Shown here: piece by piece, positions 52,639 through 61,570 of the stretch
Layout of the letters: every line of letters starts with the position of its first letter
Numbering within the stretch: the stretch's first letter is position 1
From: an uncultured Victivallis sp.
Lineage (GTDB): Bacteria; Verrucomicrobiota; Lentisphaeria; Victivallales; Victivallaceae
Length of the DNA: 64,000 nucleotides
Reading direction: 5' to 3'
Assembly: GCA_944389815.1 (NCBI GenBank)
Contig: CALXNS010000016.1
Location: 1-64,000 of the forward strand
Notes under the pieces: model-generated
Seen by the model: only the letters and a program-made list of their open reading frames with translations
Databases searched by the model: none
Told to the model about the DNA's origin: nothing
Translations under genes and position numbers: made by a program

Positions 52639-53285
52639 AATATCGCTTCAGTAAACGGAAACGGCTGTTGTGTTTCATGGTGGGGATGGCGCTCTGCGGA
52701 TTCGGGGTTGCGCTCAGCACCAGGCCGGAACTCGGTACGAGTCCGATTTCCAGTCTGCCTTATGTAATGACCTTCATTGCGCCGCTCAGCTTCGGAGTAT
52801 GGACGATACTCATCAACGTCCTCTTCCTGATCGCTCAGGCGCTCATTCTGCGAAAGGATTTCAAATTGCATTATCTTACGCAGATCATTGCCGTGAGCAT
52901 CTTCGGGTTCTTTATCGACCTCGGGATGTGGTGTTCACACTTTTACGTTCCGGAAAACTATCTGCTCCGACTCGGGGAACAACTGCTCGGCTGCCTGATC
53001 CTATCCGCCGGCATCTGCTGTGAGCTGGCTGCGGATTTGACTTATCTGCCCGGCGAAGGGCTGGTCAAAGCCGTTGCGACCTGCTGCAAATGCAATTTCG
53101 GAATCGTGAAAATCGGTTTTGACGTGACCCTGGTCGTGCTGGCCGTCGCCGTATCCTTTCTCGGAGCGGGCTCGATCAACGGCATTCGGGAAGGAACGCT
53201 TGTCGCCGCCGTCGTCGTCGGCTTCCTCGTGCGACTCATGCACGGTCCATTCCGGGTCGTCCGCAAAACACTCGTAAAAGCCTGA
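52635..53285 (+). CDS. YczE/YitT-like membrane protein
   Basis: This 216-aa protein has five to six hydrophobic helices. It begins MKYRFSKRKRLLCFMVGMAL and contains the family-typical GFGVALSTRPELGTSPISSL, then GVWTILINVLFLIAQ. The YczE/YyaS/YitT group is of uncertain function, with transport or export suggested. A conserved-looking ADLTYLPGEGLVKAV segment lies near residue 138. The 4-nt overlap with the MarR gene indicates co-regulation, often seen for export-type proteins. No substrate can be named. Confidence 0.8.
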   Translation: MKYRFSKRKRLLCFMVGMALCGFGVALSTRPELGTSPISSLPYVMTFIAPLSFGVWTILINVLFLIAQALILRKDFKLHYLTQIIAVSIFGFFIDLGMWCSHFYVPENYLLRLGEQLLGCLILSAGICCELAADLTYLPGEGLVKAVATCCKCNFGIVKIGFDVTLVVLAVAVSFLGAGSINGIREGTLVAAVVVGFLVRLMHGPFRVVRKTLVKA

Positions 53286-53304
53286 CGAAAACAGACAAAA
53301 CATC

Positions 53305-53342
53305 CATCCGGTGGGGGATTTTCATATTTCCCTCTCCGGATG
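53305..53342. terminator. Possible terminator between convergent units
   Basis: CATCCGG (53305-53311) and CCGGATG (53336-53342) form an imperfect hairpin between the convergent YczE and kinase-like/BON genes. On the minus strand a T-rich stretch follows. The U-tract is weak, so this is tentative. Confidence 0.35.
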
Positions 53343-53442
53343 TTCAAATACAAAGCCCGTCTTTCCCTGATTCGTCAGCATCCCGCCATGCGATGGAGCA
53401 TGTCATCTGAAATGTTCCCGGCGGCGGCCGGAGAAGGATTTT

Positions 53443-54264
53443 CTATTCCAGCCGCATCGGAATTTCATTTTGAATGACGGCGATGCGGTTTTCCACGGTA
53501 CGCACGCCGTCGACTTGCCGGATGACTTTTTCCGCCCGTTCCGCCGCGCCCCGGGAGGAAACCACGCCGTCGACGGTGACATGGCCGTCGTCGCAGGTGA
53601 TCTCCAGAAAACGAATATAAATTTTCTCGGCAACGATCAACTTGTACCGGATATTCTGGCCGAGCATCAGATTCTGCAACACGCGCTCATCGTTTTCAGT
53701 GAGAGCCTTCCCTTCAGAAAGGCTCCGGATCGTCCCCGCCAGGGCGGAAACTTCGATTTCTGCGGTATTCAGCGTCAGATCATAAGAATTGACATCGCGC
53801 CATTTCATTCCGTAAAAATAATAGCAGAACCCGATCCGTTCCCGGTCATTCTTGCGGATGAAATTGAGCGCCTGCTCCCTGGAACAATTCTGCTGACGGG
53901 CAATGCGCTCCGCGCGAACCTCCAATGGAGCGACAAAACGCAACCGCAGACATTTCGTCAAATTTCCGAGGAAGAAATTCGCACCGCGGCCGATGATCGC
54001 CACATCTCCCCGGACCGCTTCCTGCAGAATAGCGGTTTTCAAGGTCTCCCAATAGACGTCGGGCCGGTTCAGAAACGAATCCACCAACCGCGGTTTACGT
54101 TCATCGAACCGCTGCAGAAACCGGGAATCGGTCCCCAGCCGGTCGAAGTGTTCCTCCAGCGACCCGCGGTGGACGAATCGCAGTCCCAGGGCATGGCACA
54201 ACTCGGTCTCCTGTTCCAGAGTGATTGCGCCGGTCTCTCGTGCAATGGTAACAATTCGCATCAT
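53443..54264 (-). CDS. Cytidylate-kinase-like protein with C-terminal BON domain, P-loop lost
   Basis: Residues 1-190 of this 273-aa protein resemble the cytidylate kinase-like family (GRGANFFLGN; NDRERIGFCYYFYGMKWRDV; SYDLTLNT). Residues about 200-270 form a BON domain (VTVDGVVSSRGAAERAEKVI, then VDGVRTVENRI). The normal N-terminal P-loop (R-x-x-GSGG-type) is replaced by ARETGAITLEQETEL, so nucleotide phosphorylation is doubtful and a regulatory role is plausible. GGGAGGA precedes tandem ATGs (54264/54261). It stands alone between the convergent YczE unit and the secreted Hsp20 gene. Confidence 0.8.
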   Translation of the reverse strand: MMRIVTIARETGAITLEQETELCHALGLRFVHRGSLEEHFDRLGTDSRFLQRFDERKPRLVDSFLNRPDVYWETLKTAILQEAVRGDVAIIGRGANFFLGNLTKCLRLRFVAPLEVRAERIARQQNCSREQALNFIRKNDRERIGFCYYFYGMKWRDVNSYDLTLNTAEIEVSALAGTIRSLSEGKALTENDERVLQNLMLGQNIRYKLIVAEKIYIRFLEITCDDGHVTVDGVVSSRGAAERAEKVIRQVDGVRTVENRIAVIQNEIPMRLE

Positions 54265-54457
54265 ATTCCTCCCGTTTCTGCCGATTCGCGGATCCGCGCC
54301 CCGCCGGCGGGAAATCCGCCTCCGCCGAAGAAACTATAAAGGTTCCGGACGATTTTTTCAAGTCCGCACGCAGGAGAATTTTGGAGGAATTTTCGTTTTC
54401 CGGGCTTTCGCAGTGCGAAAATCTCCATTTCGACGCTTCAATTCGCTTCGATTCGGT

Positions 54458-55297
54458 TCACTCCTCCTCAAACCAGTCGAACCAGTCATGAAAGAATTCG
54501 CGAACCGGAGATTTTTCGTCCTCCACTGCGCCGGGTTCCAGCGGCAGCAAATTCCGACAGGAACCCGATTCGGCTCCGGACATGCCGCCGTTTTCCGGTT
54601 TCCGGCATTCGATCCGGCGGGGAATGGTCACGGTCAGAACGCCGTCATGTTCGACCGCGCGAATCTTCTCCACATCCGTTCCCGGAGGCAACGTGAAACA
54701 GCGCTGGAACGAACCGTAACTCCGTTCTCGAAAATAACGATCCCCGGAGCTGTCTTCCCGAATGGATTTCGTTTCGCCGCTGATGGTCAGAACCGCATTT
54801 TCGACGGAGACATGAAGCGTCTTGTCTATCACATTGCCGGGTTTGAGCGTCAACACATATCCTTCGGCGCTCTCCTTCAGAAACCAGCCCGGTGACGGCG
54901 GCAGCGGCAGGTGCGACACATCATCGCCGCCATCTCTGAAAAGCGGATGCTCCGACAGCCGCGACTCCGGTTGAAAAAACTCCGCATCGTTGAATTTCTC
55001 CCGTATCCGCCGCATCATCCGCCGGTGAAGTTGAAACATCCGGCAGAAAACAAAATCCTCCACCGCCGGATCCGATGCCGCAGGAAGCCATTCCTGTTCT
55101 TCAGCCCGGGGAACCGTCGTCGTTTCCCTGAGCGCCTTTCCCGCCCTCTGCCGGTCGCCGTCATCGCCTTTCCCTTCCACCGGCGGAATACTTTCACCGG
55201 CGGCGGTCACCATTGCCGCGAAGGTCAACAACAGCCCGGTACAGAAAAACAATCCGATTTTTCCGCAAATGCGCGTCATCACATTCCCTGTTTTCAT
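54458..55297 (-). CDS. Exported Hsp20/alpha-crystallin-type protein
   Basis: This 279-aa protein has an N-terminal signal peptide (about residues 1-34, hydrophobic LFFCTGLLLTFAAMVTAA). A charged, Pro/Glu-rich region precedes an alpha-crystallin domain at about 130-230 (GYVLTLKPGNVIDKTLHVSV; RSYGSFQRCFTLPPGTD; HDGVLTVTIPR, the last matching the family's D-G-V-L-x-I-x-P). Small heat shock proteins normally act in the cytoplasm, so an exported one would be a periplasmic holdase. The C-terminus is acidic (FDWFEEE). It is next to the kinase-like/BON gene in the same direction, with 193 nt between. Confidence 0.82.
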   Translation of the reverse strand: MKTGNVMTRICGKIGLFFCTGLLLTFAAMVTAAGESIPPVEGKGDDGDRQRAGKALRETTTVPRAEEQEWLPAASDPAVEDFVFCRMFQLHRRMMRRIREKFNDAEFFQPESRLSEHPLFRDGGDDVSHLPLPPSPGWFLKESAEGYVLTLKPGNVIDKTLHVSVENAVLTISGETKSIREDSSGDRYFRERSYGSFQRCFTLPPGTDVEKIRAVEHDGVLTVTIPRRIECRKPENGGMSGAESGSCRNLLPLEPGAVEDEKSPVREFFHDWFDWFEEE

Positions 55298-55499
55298 CGT
55301 TCAGTTTCACTCAGCGCCTTCCAATCTGCGCACCTGTCCAGATCCGTCGAACGGGCGTTGCCGAAATGTACCAATCAGTTGTTCTCTTACATACTTCTTC
55401 CGGAAAAATTTTTCAAGCCGGATTTCTCATCCTGACCATTTCCTGACAGAATTTTGAATTCGACCTGCTTCATTCTTCCCTCAGATCGCAACTTCAGAC

Positions 55500-55531
55500 A
55501 AAAAAAAGACCCGGATCCGAAGATCCGGGCC
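55500..55531 (-). terminator. Rho-independent terminator of PFOR gene
   Basis: CCCGGATC-CGAA-GATCCGGG (55510-55529) is a perfect 8-bp stem with a tetraloop, followed on the minus strand by eight T (A-run 55500-55507). It lies 37 nt past the PFOR stop codon. Confidence 0.9.
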
Positions 55532-55565
55532 TCATGTCTGAATACTATCCCGATTTCAAATCATG

Positions 55566-58500
55566 TTATTTCATGATTTCTCCGAGATTCTTGTAGAAAG
55601 ACATCCGCCGGTGCGCATCGGCTTCCGCCAGGGCGAAGAGCTCTTCCGCATCCGCCGGACAGGTCTTGAAGAGCGACTTGTAACGGTTTTCGCTGCGGAT
55701 GAATTCCTGGAAGCTTGCGGTCGCTTCCTTCGTCTCCCAGATGAACGGCTTCTCCAACGCCGGATTGTAACGGTAGAGCGGCCAGTAACCGGCCTCCACC
55801 GCGCGCTTGGCTTCAACCTGACTCTTGGACATGTTGATGCCGTGAGCGATGCAGGGCGCATACGCCAGGATGATCGACGGCCCCTTGTGCGCTTCGGCTT
55901 CGCGAATCGCCGTCAACGCCTGCTGACGGTTCGCGCCCATCGAAATCGATGCGACATACACGTTGCCGTAGCTCATGCACATGAAACCGAGATTCTTCTT
56001 GGTCAGGCGCTTACCAGAGTTGGCGAAGAGCGCCACCGCGCCGATCGGCGTCGACTTGGAAGCCTGACCGCCGGTGTTCGAATACACTTCCGTGTCGAGC
56101 ACGAGGATGTTAACGTTGCGGTTCTGCGCCACGACATGATCCAGACCGCCGAACCCGATGTCGTAAGCCCAGCCGTCGCCGCCGAGAATCCACACGGATT
56201 TATCGACGAAGTAATCCTTGAGCTCAAGCATCTTCGCGTAGATTTCGCGTTTTTCGCCTTCGGATTTCTCCACCGCAACCGGCAGCAGTTCAGCCAGTTT
56301 CGCCTGATTGGCGATCGCGGCGTCGTCGGTGCTTTCCCAGTTCGCGGTCGCGTAATCCAGCGCCGCCTTCATCGCGTCGCAACAGACGCCGAGTTCCTGG
56401 ATGCGTTTGATGTTGTTCCACAGCTGCTTGCGGTTCGTGTCAACCGCAAGACGCATACCGAAACCGTATTCGGCATTATCTTCGAAGAGCGAGTTCGCCC
56501 ACGCCGGTCCGCGTCCCTGCTTGTCTTTGCAATACGGCAGCGACGGGAACGAGCCGCCGTAGATCGACGAACAGCCGGTCGCGTTCGCCACGACCATCCG
56601 ATTGCCGAAGAGCTGGCTGACCAGTTTCACATACGGCGTCTCACCGCAACCGGCGCAAGCTCCGCTGAATTCGAAATACGGCATCAGGAACTGCGACCCC
56701 TTCACCGTCGAAGCATTCACTCCGCCCATCACGTTGTCCGGCAGCGACAGGAAGAAGTCGAGATTCTGATCCTGATTGGCGGCACGCTCCTCGGCGATGT
56801 GCGTCATGACGATCGCCTTGTCCTTGACCGGACAGGTTTCCACGCAGACGCCGCAGCCGGTACAATCTTCGATGAAGACCTGCATCCGGAACTTCAAACC
56901 GAGCTCCTTCTTCACCGGCGGCTTCGCGTCGACCGTCTCGAACGTCGCCGGCGCTCCGGCCAGGTTCGCCGGTTCGATCAGCTTCGAACGGATCGCCGCA
57001 TGCGGACAGGCCATCACGCACTGGTTGCACTGAATGCACTTGGATGCATCCCACTTCGGAACCGACGGCGCAATGCCGCGCTTTTCAAACTTCGACGTCG
57101 CGGTCGGCATCGAACCGTCATAGCTCATCGCCGACACCGGAATGTTGTCGCCCTGCTGGTGCAGAATCGGCTTCATGAGCTTGTTCGCAAACTCACCCAT
57201 TTCCGGAGTGATCAGCGCCTTCGGCTCATAGGAACTTACGCCGTCGAGCGTCGCCGGAACCGTGACCTTTTCCAACATCGCCAGCGCGCGGTCGACGCAC
57301 ATCTGGTTCTGTTTGACGACTTCGTCGCCCTTCTTCTTGAACTTCTTCTCGATTCCGGACTTGATGTAACCGATCGCGTCATCGGCCGGAATGATGTTCG
57401 CCAGCTTGAAGAAGCACGTCTGCATGATCGTCGAAACGTATTTCGCACTGCCGATCTCCAGCGCCAGCTTCAACGCGTCGATCGTGTAGACCTGAACGTG
57501 CTTCCGGAGAATCGTCTCCTGCATTTCGCGGGTGAAGCTTTCGAAAACCTTGTCCGCCGGAAGTTCACTGTTGAGCAGGAACGTACCGCCGTCGACGATT
57601 CCGTTGAGCATGTCGTAACGACCGATGTAGGCCGGATTGTGGCAGGCGACGAAATTCGGCGCGGTGATCGTGTATTCGCTGGTGATCGGCTTGTCGCCGA
57701 AACGCAGGTGAGAAACTGTGATGCCGCCGGACTTCTTCGAATCGTAGACGAAGTACGCCTGAACATATTTTTCCGTGTGGTCGCCGATGATCTTCACGGA
57801 GTTCTTGTTCGAACCGACCGTGCCGTCGCCGCCGAGACCCCAGAACATGCATGCCGTCGTGCCGGCCGGCTCCGTGACGATCTCCTCGTCGATCGGCAGC
57901 GAAAGGCCGGTGACGTCGTCGTTGATGCCGACCGTGAAGTTGTGCGTGCACTTCCCGTCCAGATGCTTGTAGATCGCCAGCACCATCGACGGCGTGAACT
58001 CCTTGCTCGCCAGTCCGTAACGGCCGCCGACAACCTTGACGTCCCGACCGGCCAGCGCCGCCTTGACGTCGAGGAAGAGCGGTTCGCCGAGCGAACCGGG
58101 TTCCTTGCAGCGGTCGAGCACCGCAACTTTTTTGACCGTCTCCGGCAAAGCCTTGACGAACACATCCGCCGCGAACGGGCGATAAAGACGAACCTTCAGC
58201 AAGCCGAGCTTGCCGCCGCGGGCGTTGAGGTAACCGATCGCTTCCTCGATCGTCTCGCAGCTCGACCCCATCGCCACGATCACCTTGTCCGCATCGGGCG
58301 CGCCGACGTAATCGAAAAGATGCAGCGCGCGACCGGTCACCGCGGCGAGTTTATCCATATATTTCTGCACGATTCCGGGCAGCGCGGCATACTCTTTGTT
58401 GGTGGTCTCGCGGCCCTGGAAATAGACATCCGGATTCTGCGCGGCCATCTTGGCATACGGCGCCTCGGGACGGAGTGCACGGTTGCGGAAGCGTTCGACA

Positions 58501-59096
58501 TACTTCATGTCGAGCAGATTCTTCATATCGGAGTAATCGAGCAGTTCGACCTTCTGGAACTCGTGCGACGTGCGGAATCCGTCGAAAAACGCCAGGAACG
58601 GAATTTCGCTCTCCAGCGTCGAAAGATGCGCCACGATCGCGAGATCGTGCGTCTCCTGAATCGACGCCGCAGAGGTCATCGCGAACCCGGTCGCACGGCA
58701 GCTCATCACGTCGGAGTGATCGCCGAAGATCGACAGCGACTGCGCCGCCAGCGCACGCGCCGAAACGTGAAACACCGTCGGCAGCATTTCGCCGGCGATC
58801 TTGTACATGTTCGGAATCATCAGCAGCAATCCCTGCGACGCGGTGTAGGTGGTCGTCAGCGCGCCGGCGCTCAACGAACCGTGCACGGCGCCCGCGGCGC
58901 CCGCTTCGGACTGCATTTCGACAACTTCGAGCTTTTCGCCGAACATGTTCTTCTGTCCCTGGCTGGCCCAGGTGTCAGCGTACTCTCCCATCGTCGAAGA
59001 AGGGGTGATCGGGTAGATCGCCGCAACTTCGCTGAACGCATACGCAACATAGGACGCCGCGTAATTGCCGTCGATGGTCAGCATTTTCTTTGCCAT
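55566..59096 (-). CDS. nifJ: Pyruvate:ferredoxin (flavodoxin) oxidoreductase, single-chain
   Basis: This 1176-aa enzyme converts pyruvate and CoA to acetyl-CoA and CO2 with reduction of ferredoxin, central to anaerobic fermentation. Domains in order are: N-terminal pyrimidine-binding part (YPITPSSTMGEYAD), CoA-binding and gamma parts, an 8Fe ferredoxin-like domain with CIQCNQCVMACP (from Cys687) and CTGCGVCVETCP (from Cys745), and a C-terminal TPP domain (CAGCGETP, ILGGDGWAYDIGFGG, DTEVYSNTGGQ). Length matches single-chain NifJ/Por. GGAGGAATC precedes the ATG. It is monocistronic with its own terminator. Codon use is strongly biased, consistent with high expression, and leaves the opposite strand open over its full length. 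Confidence 0.97.
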   Translation of the reverse strand: MAKKMLTIDGNYAASYVAYAFSEVAAIYPITPSSTMGEYADTWASQGQKNMFGEKLEVVEMQSEAGAAGAVHGSLSAGALTTTYTASQGLLLMIPNMYKIAGEMLPTVFHVSARALAAQSLSIFGDHSDVMSCRATGFAMTSAASIQETHDLAIVAHLSTLESEIPFLAFFDGFRTSHEFQKVELLDYSDMKNLLDMKYVERFRNRALRPEAPYAKMAAQNPDVYFQGRETTNKEYAALPGIVQKYMDKLAAVTGRALHLFDYVGAPDADKVIVAMGSSCETIEEAIGYLNARGGKLGLLKVRLYRPFAADVFVKALPETVKKVAVLDRCKEPGSLGEPLFLDVKAALAGRDVKVVGGRYGLASKEFTPSMVLAIYKHLDGKCTHNFTVGINDDVTGLSLPIDEEIVTEPAGTTACMFWGLGGDGTVGSNKNSVKIIGDHTEKYVQAYFVYDSKKSGGITVSHLRFGDKPITSEYTITAPNFVACHNPAYIGRYDMLNGIVDGGTFLLNSELPADKVFESFTREMQETILRKHVQVYTIDALKLALEIGSAKYVSTIMQTCFFKLANIIPADDAIGYIKSGIEKKFKKKGDEVVKQNQMCVDRALAMLEKVTVPATLDGVSSYEPKALITPEMGEFANKLMKPILHQQGDNIPVSAMSYDGSMPTATSKFEKRGIAPSVPKWDASKCIQCNQCVMACPHAAIRSKLIEPANLAGAPATFETVDAKPPVKKELGLKFRMQVFIEDCTGCGVCVETCPVKDKAIVMTHIAEERAANQDQNLDFFLSLPDNVMGGVNASTVKGSQFLMPYFEFSGACAGCGETPYVKLVSQLFGNRMVVANATGCSSIYGGSFPSLPYCKDKQGRGPAWANSLFEDNAEYGFGMRLAVDTNRKQLWNNIKRIQELGVCCDAMKAALDYATANWESTDDAAIANQAKLAELLPVAVEKSEGEKREIYAKMLELKDYFVDKSVWILGGDGWAYDIGFGGLDHVVAQNRNVNILVLDTEVYSNTGGQASKSTPIGAVALFANSGKRLTKKNLGFMCMSYGNVYVASISMGANRQQALTAIREAEAHKGPSIILAYAPCIAHGINMSKSQVEAKRAVEAGYWPLYRYNPALEKPFIWETKEATASFQEFIRSENRYKSLFKTCPADAEELFALAEADAHRRMSFYKNLGEIMK

Positions 59097-59125
59097 GATT
59101 CCTCCGTTGTGTTATGGTCTGTAAA

Positions 59126-59137
59126 GGCCCGCGGGCC
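59126..59137. promoter_or_regulatory. GC-rich palindrome in PFOR leader
   Basis: GGCCCGCGGGCC is a perfect 12-bp palindrome 30-41 nt upstream of the PFOR start codon, between AT-rich DNA and the ribosome binding site. It may be a repressor site or RNA hairpin. Confidence 0.45.
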
Positions 59138-59382
59138 CTTACTGTTTGAAAAAAATTGTCTCACGAAAACAATCTGCAAATAATATAAAAGAATTTACAC
59201 CGTCAAACGTTTTTTTCAAATTTTTTATTACGGTTTCCCGTAATTTTTCCAGAGATTCGTTCCGGATTGCGAAAAAATCCATATTGATTCCTTCTTTATC
59301 CATTTTGCTTCCGAAAAAAACGCGTTATATTATGGCAGAAAGGGCACGTTCTTTACTGCCGAACAATGAAAGGATTTGATCC

Positions 59383-60588
59383 ATGCGCAACGTCAGAATT
59401 GGTGTTATCGGCTGCGCCGGCCGCGGTAAATTGGCCGACTGGGCACATCAACCCGGAAACGGATCGGAAATCGTCGCAGGTGCGGACATTTATCCCGAAC
59501 AGCGTCAGATGTTCCTCGACCGCTACCGGGAAAAATTCAACGCACAGCCGGCCGTCTATTCCGATTACCGGGAGATGATCGAAAAAGAACAGCTTGACGG
59601 CGTCATCGTCACCTCCCCCGACTTCCTTCACGAGGAACACGCCGTCTTCGCGCTGAATCATAAAATCGCCGTCTATCTCGAAAAACCGATCGCGATCTCC
59701 ATCGAGAGCGCCGACCGTATTCTTGAGGCGGCCTACCGCAACCGTGCCAAACTGGTCATCGGCCACAACATGCGTTATATGGCCTTCACGCGCAAAATGA
59801 AGGAGATCATCGACCAGGGAGTCATCGGTGAAGTCAAAGCCGTCTGGTGTCGTCACTTCATCAGTTACGGCGGCGACGCCTATTACCGGGACTGGCACGC
59901 CGTCAGGAAATACAGCAACAGTCTGCTGCTTCAGAAAGGCGCCCACGACATCGACATCATCCACTGGCTCGCCGGCGGACGGACCGTACAGGTCAACGGC
60001 ATGGGCGGATTGACCGTTTACGACAAGCTTCCGCGCCGTCCGAAGGGCGAAGAGCGGATCAAGGAAGGAATCCAGTCCGTCTGGAAGGAGGAACATTTCC
60101 CCGCAACCAGCCAGAAGGACTTCTATCCGGAAATCGAAGTCGAAGACATCAACATGATCAACATGCGTCTCACCAACGGTGTTTTCGCCAACTACGAACA
60201 GTGTCACTTCGCTCCCGATGCCTGCCGCAATTACACCGTCATCGGCACGAAGGGGCGGCTGGAAAATTACGGGGACTACTCCCCCGACAGCGACATTCAG
60301 GTCTGGACCCGCCGCAAAGACAAGTTCCGGCTCGAAGGCGACATCACCTACCGCGTCAACGCCGACGACGGAAACCACGGCGGCGCCGACCCGCAGATCG
60401 TTCAGAGCTTCGTCGATGCGCTCCGCGGAAAATATGACGTCTGGTCGACGCCGCAGGCGGCCCGCTACAGCGTCGCCGCCGGATGTCTCGGCGCGGAATC
60501 GATCCGCAACGGCGGCGGCTGTTACGAAGTTCCGGCGCTGCCTGATTATCTTGAGAATTTTGATTTCGCCAGAGCGGAGGAGAAATAA
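59383..60588 (+). CDS. Gfo/Idh/MocA-family oxidoreductase
   Basis: This 401-aa protein begins with the Rossmann motif VIGCAGRGKLADW and has the family motif YLEKPIAIS at about residue 103. The substrate-domain segment QKGAHDIDIIHWLAGG includes the catalytic His/Asp region. It likely performs NAD-dependent oxidoreduction of a sugar or sugar acid. AAAGGA sits ahead of the ATG. It is followed by an epimerase gene only 5 nt later, so the two form an operon, perhaps making or interconverting a nucleotide or free sugar. Confidence 0.88.
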   Translation: MRNVRIGVIGCAGRGKLADWAHQPGNGSEIVAGADIYPEQRQMFLDRYREKFNAQPAVYSDYREMIEKEQLDGVIVTSPDFLHEEHAVFALNHKIAVYLEKPIAISIESADRILEAAYRNRAKLVIGHNMRYMAFTRKMKEIIDQGVIGEVKAVWCRHFISYGGDAYYRDWHAVRKYSNSLLLQKGAHDIDIIHWLAGGRTVQVNGMGGLTVYDKLPRRPKGEERIKEGIQSVWKEEHFPATSQKDFYPEIEVEDINMINMRLTNGVFANYEQCHFAPDACRNYTVIGTKGRLENYGDYSPDSDIQVWTRRKDKFRLEGDITYRVNADDGNHGGADPQIVQSFVDALRGKYDVWSTPQAARYSVAAGCLGAESIRNGGGCYEVPALPDYLENFDFARAEEK

Positions 60589-60593
60589 GTCTT

Positions 60594-61517
60594 ATGCGAG
60601 TTCTCATTACTGGAGGGGCCGGGTTCATCGGCAGTCACATCGCTGAATATTTCCAGAATAAGGCGGAGGTCCGGATTCTGGACAATCTGCGCAGCGGTTA
60701 TCGCCGCAACCTCGACGGGCTCGACGTCGAATTCATCGAGGGCGACATCCGCGACCGCGCCGCAGTCGCCCGGGCGATGCAGGGAGTCGATTACGTCTTC
60801 CATCTGGCGGCGATGATCAGCGTACCGGAATCGATGACCAAAATCACCGAATGCGTCGACATCAACGACACCGGCATGATCGTCGTGCTGGAAGAAGCCG
60901 CCCGCGCCGGAGTGAAGAAGCTCTGCTTCAGCACCTCGGCCGCGATTTACGGCGACAACCCGGAAGTGCCGAAACGTGAAACGATGTTTCCGGAACCTAA
61001 AAGCCCCTATGCGATCACCAAGCTTGACGGGGAATATTACTGCAAGATGTTCACCGACACCGGGAAACTTCAGACCGCCTGTTTGCGGTACTTCAACGTC
61101 TTCGGTCCCCGGCAGGATCCGAAGAGCGCCTACGCCGCGGCGGTGCCGATCTTCACGGCAAAAGCGGTCGCCAATGAACCGTTGACCATCTTCGGCGACG
61201 GCGAACAGACGCGGGATTTCATCTACGTCAAGGACATCGTCGCCGCCAACGTCTTCATGGCCACGCACGAATTCACCGGCGTCTACAACATCGCCTACGG
61301 CGGCAGAATCACGATCAACGATCTGGCAAAGGAGATCATCCGTCTGACCGGTTCGACTTCGCAGATCCAGTATCTGCCCGAACGTGCCGGAGACGTCAAG
61401 CACTCGATGGCGGCGGTGGACAAACTCAAAGGTACCGGATTCGTACCGCAGCACAGCTTCAAGGAAGGGCTGGCGGAAACGATCCGGTATTTCCAGAGCC
61501 TCAAAACGCAGCATTGA
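60594..61517 (+). CDS. NAD-dependent epimerase/dehydratase, UDP-glucose 4-epimerase-like
   Basis: This 307-aa extended-SDR protein has TGGAGFIGSHIAEYF (residues 6-20, NAD binding) and HLAAMISVPES. The catalytic Ser is in FSTSAAIYGD and the YxxxK is in PYAITKLDGE. LRYFNVFGPRQDP and RDFIYVKDI are typical of UDP-sugar epimerases of the GalE/WbpP type. It likely interconverts UDP-hexoses or UDP-HexNAc for surface glycan synthesis or sugar use. GGAGGAG upstream of the ATG overlaps the end of the preceding gene. A strong stem-loop follows the stop codon. Confidence 0.9.
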   Translation: MRVLITGGAGFIGSHIAEYFQNKAEVRILDNLRSGYRRNLDGLDVEFIEGDIRDRAAVARAMQGVDYVFHLAAMISVPESMTKITECVDINDTGMIVVLEEAARAGVKKLCFSTSAAIYGDNPEVPKRETMFPEPKSPYAITKLDGEYYCKMFTDTGKLQTACLRYFNVFGPRQDPKSAYAAAVPIFTAKAVANEPLTIFGDGEQTRDFIYVKDIVAANVFMATHEFTGVYNIAYGGRITINDLAKEIIRLTGSTSQIQYLPERAGDVKHSMAAVDKLKGTGFVPQHSFKEGLAETIRYFQSLKTQH

Positions 61518-61537
61518 TTTCATATCAATGTTCAGTT

Positions 61538-61570
61538 CGCCGGGCGGCGGATGATTTCCGCCGCCCGGCG
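61538..61570. terminator. Stem-loop after epimerase gene
   Basis: A perfect 14-bp GC-rich stem (61538-61551 with 61557-61570, loop TGATT) starts 20 nt after the stop codon. No U-tract follows on either side, so it may stabilise the mRNA end or terminate inefficiently. Confidence 0.6.

Noticed and set aside
53403-53633. Short overlapping frame at the end of the kinase-like/BON gene
   Set aside because: It is an out-of-frame reading of the BON-domain coding sequence.
55563-59183. 1206-codon plus-strand open frame opposite PFOR as a real gene
   Set aside because: The translation is Arg/His-rich with no recognisable family, while the minus strand encodes a complete PFOR with all cofactor motifs. 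Antisense openness follows from codon bias.
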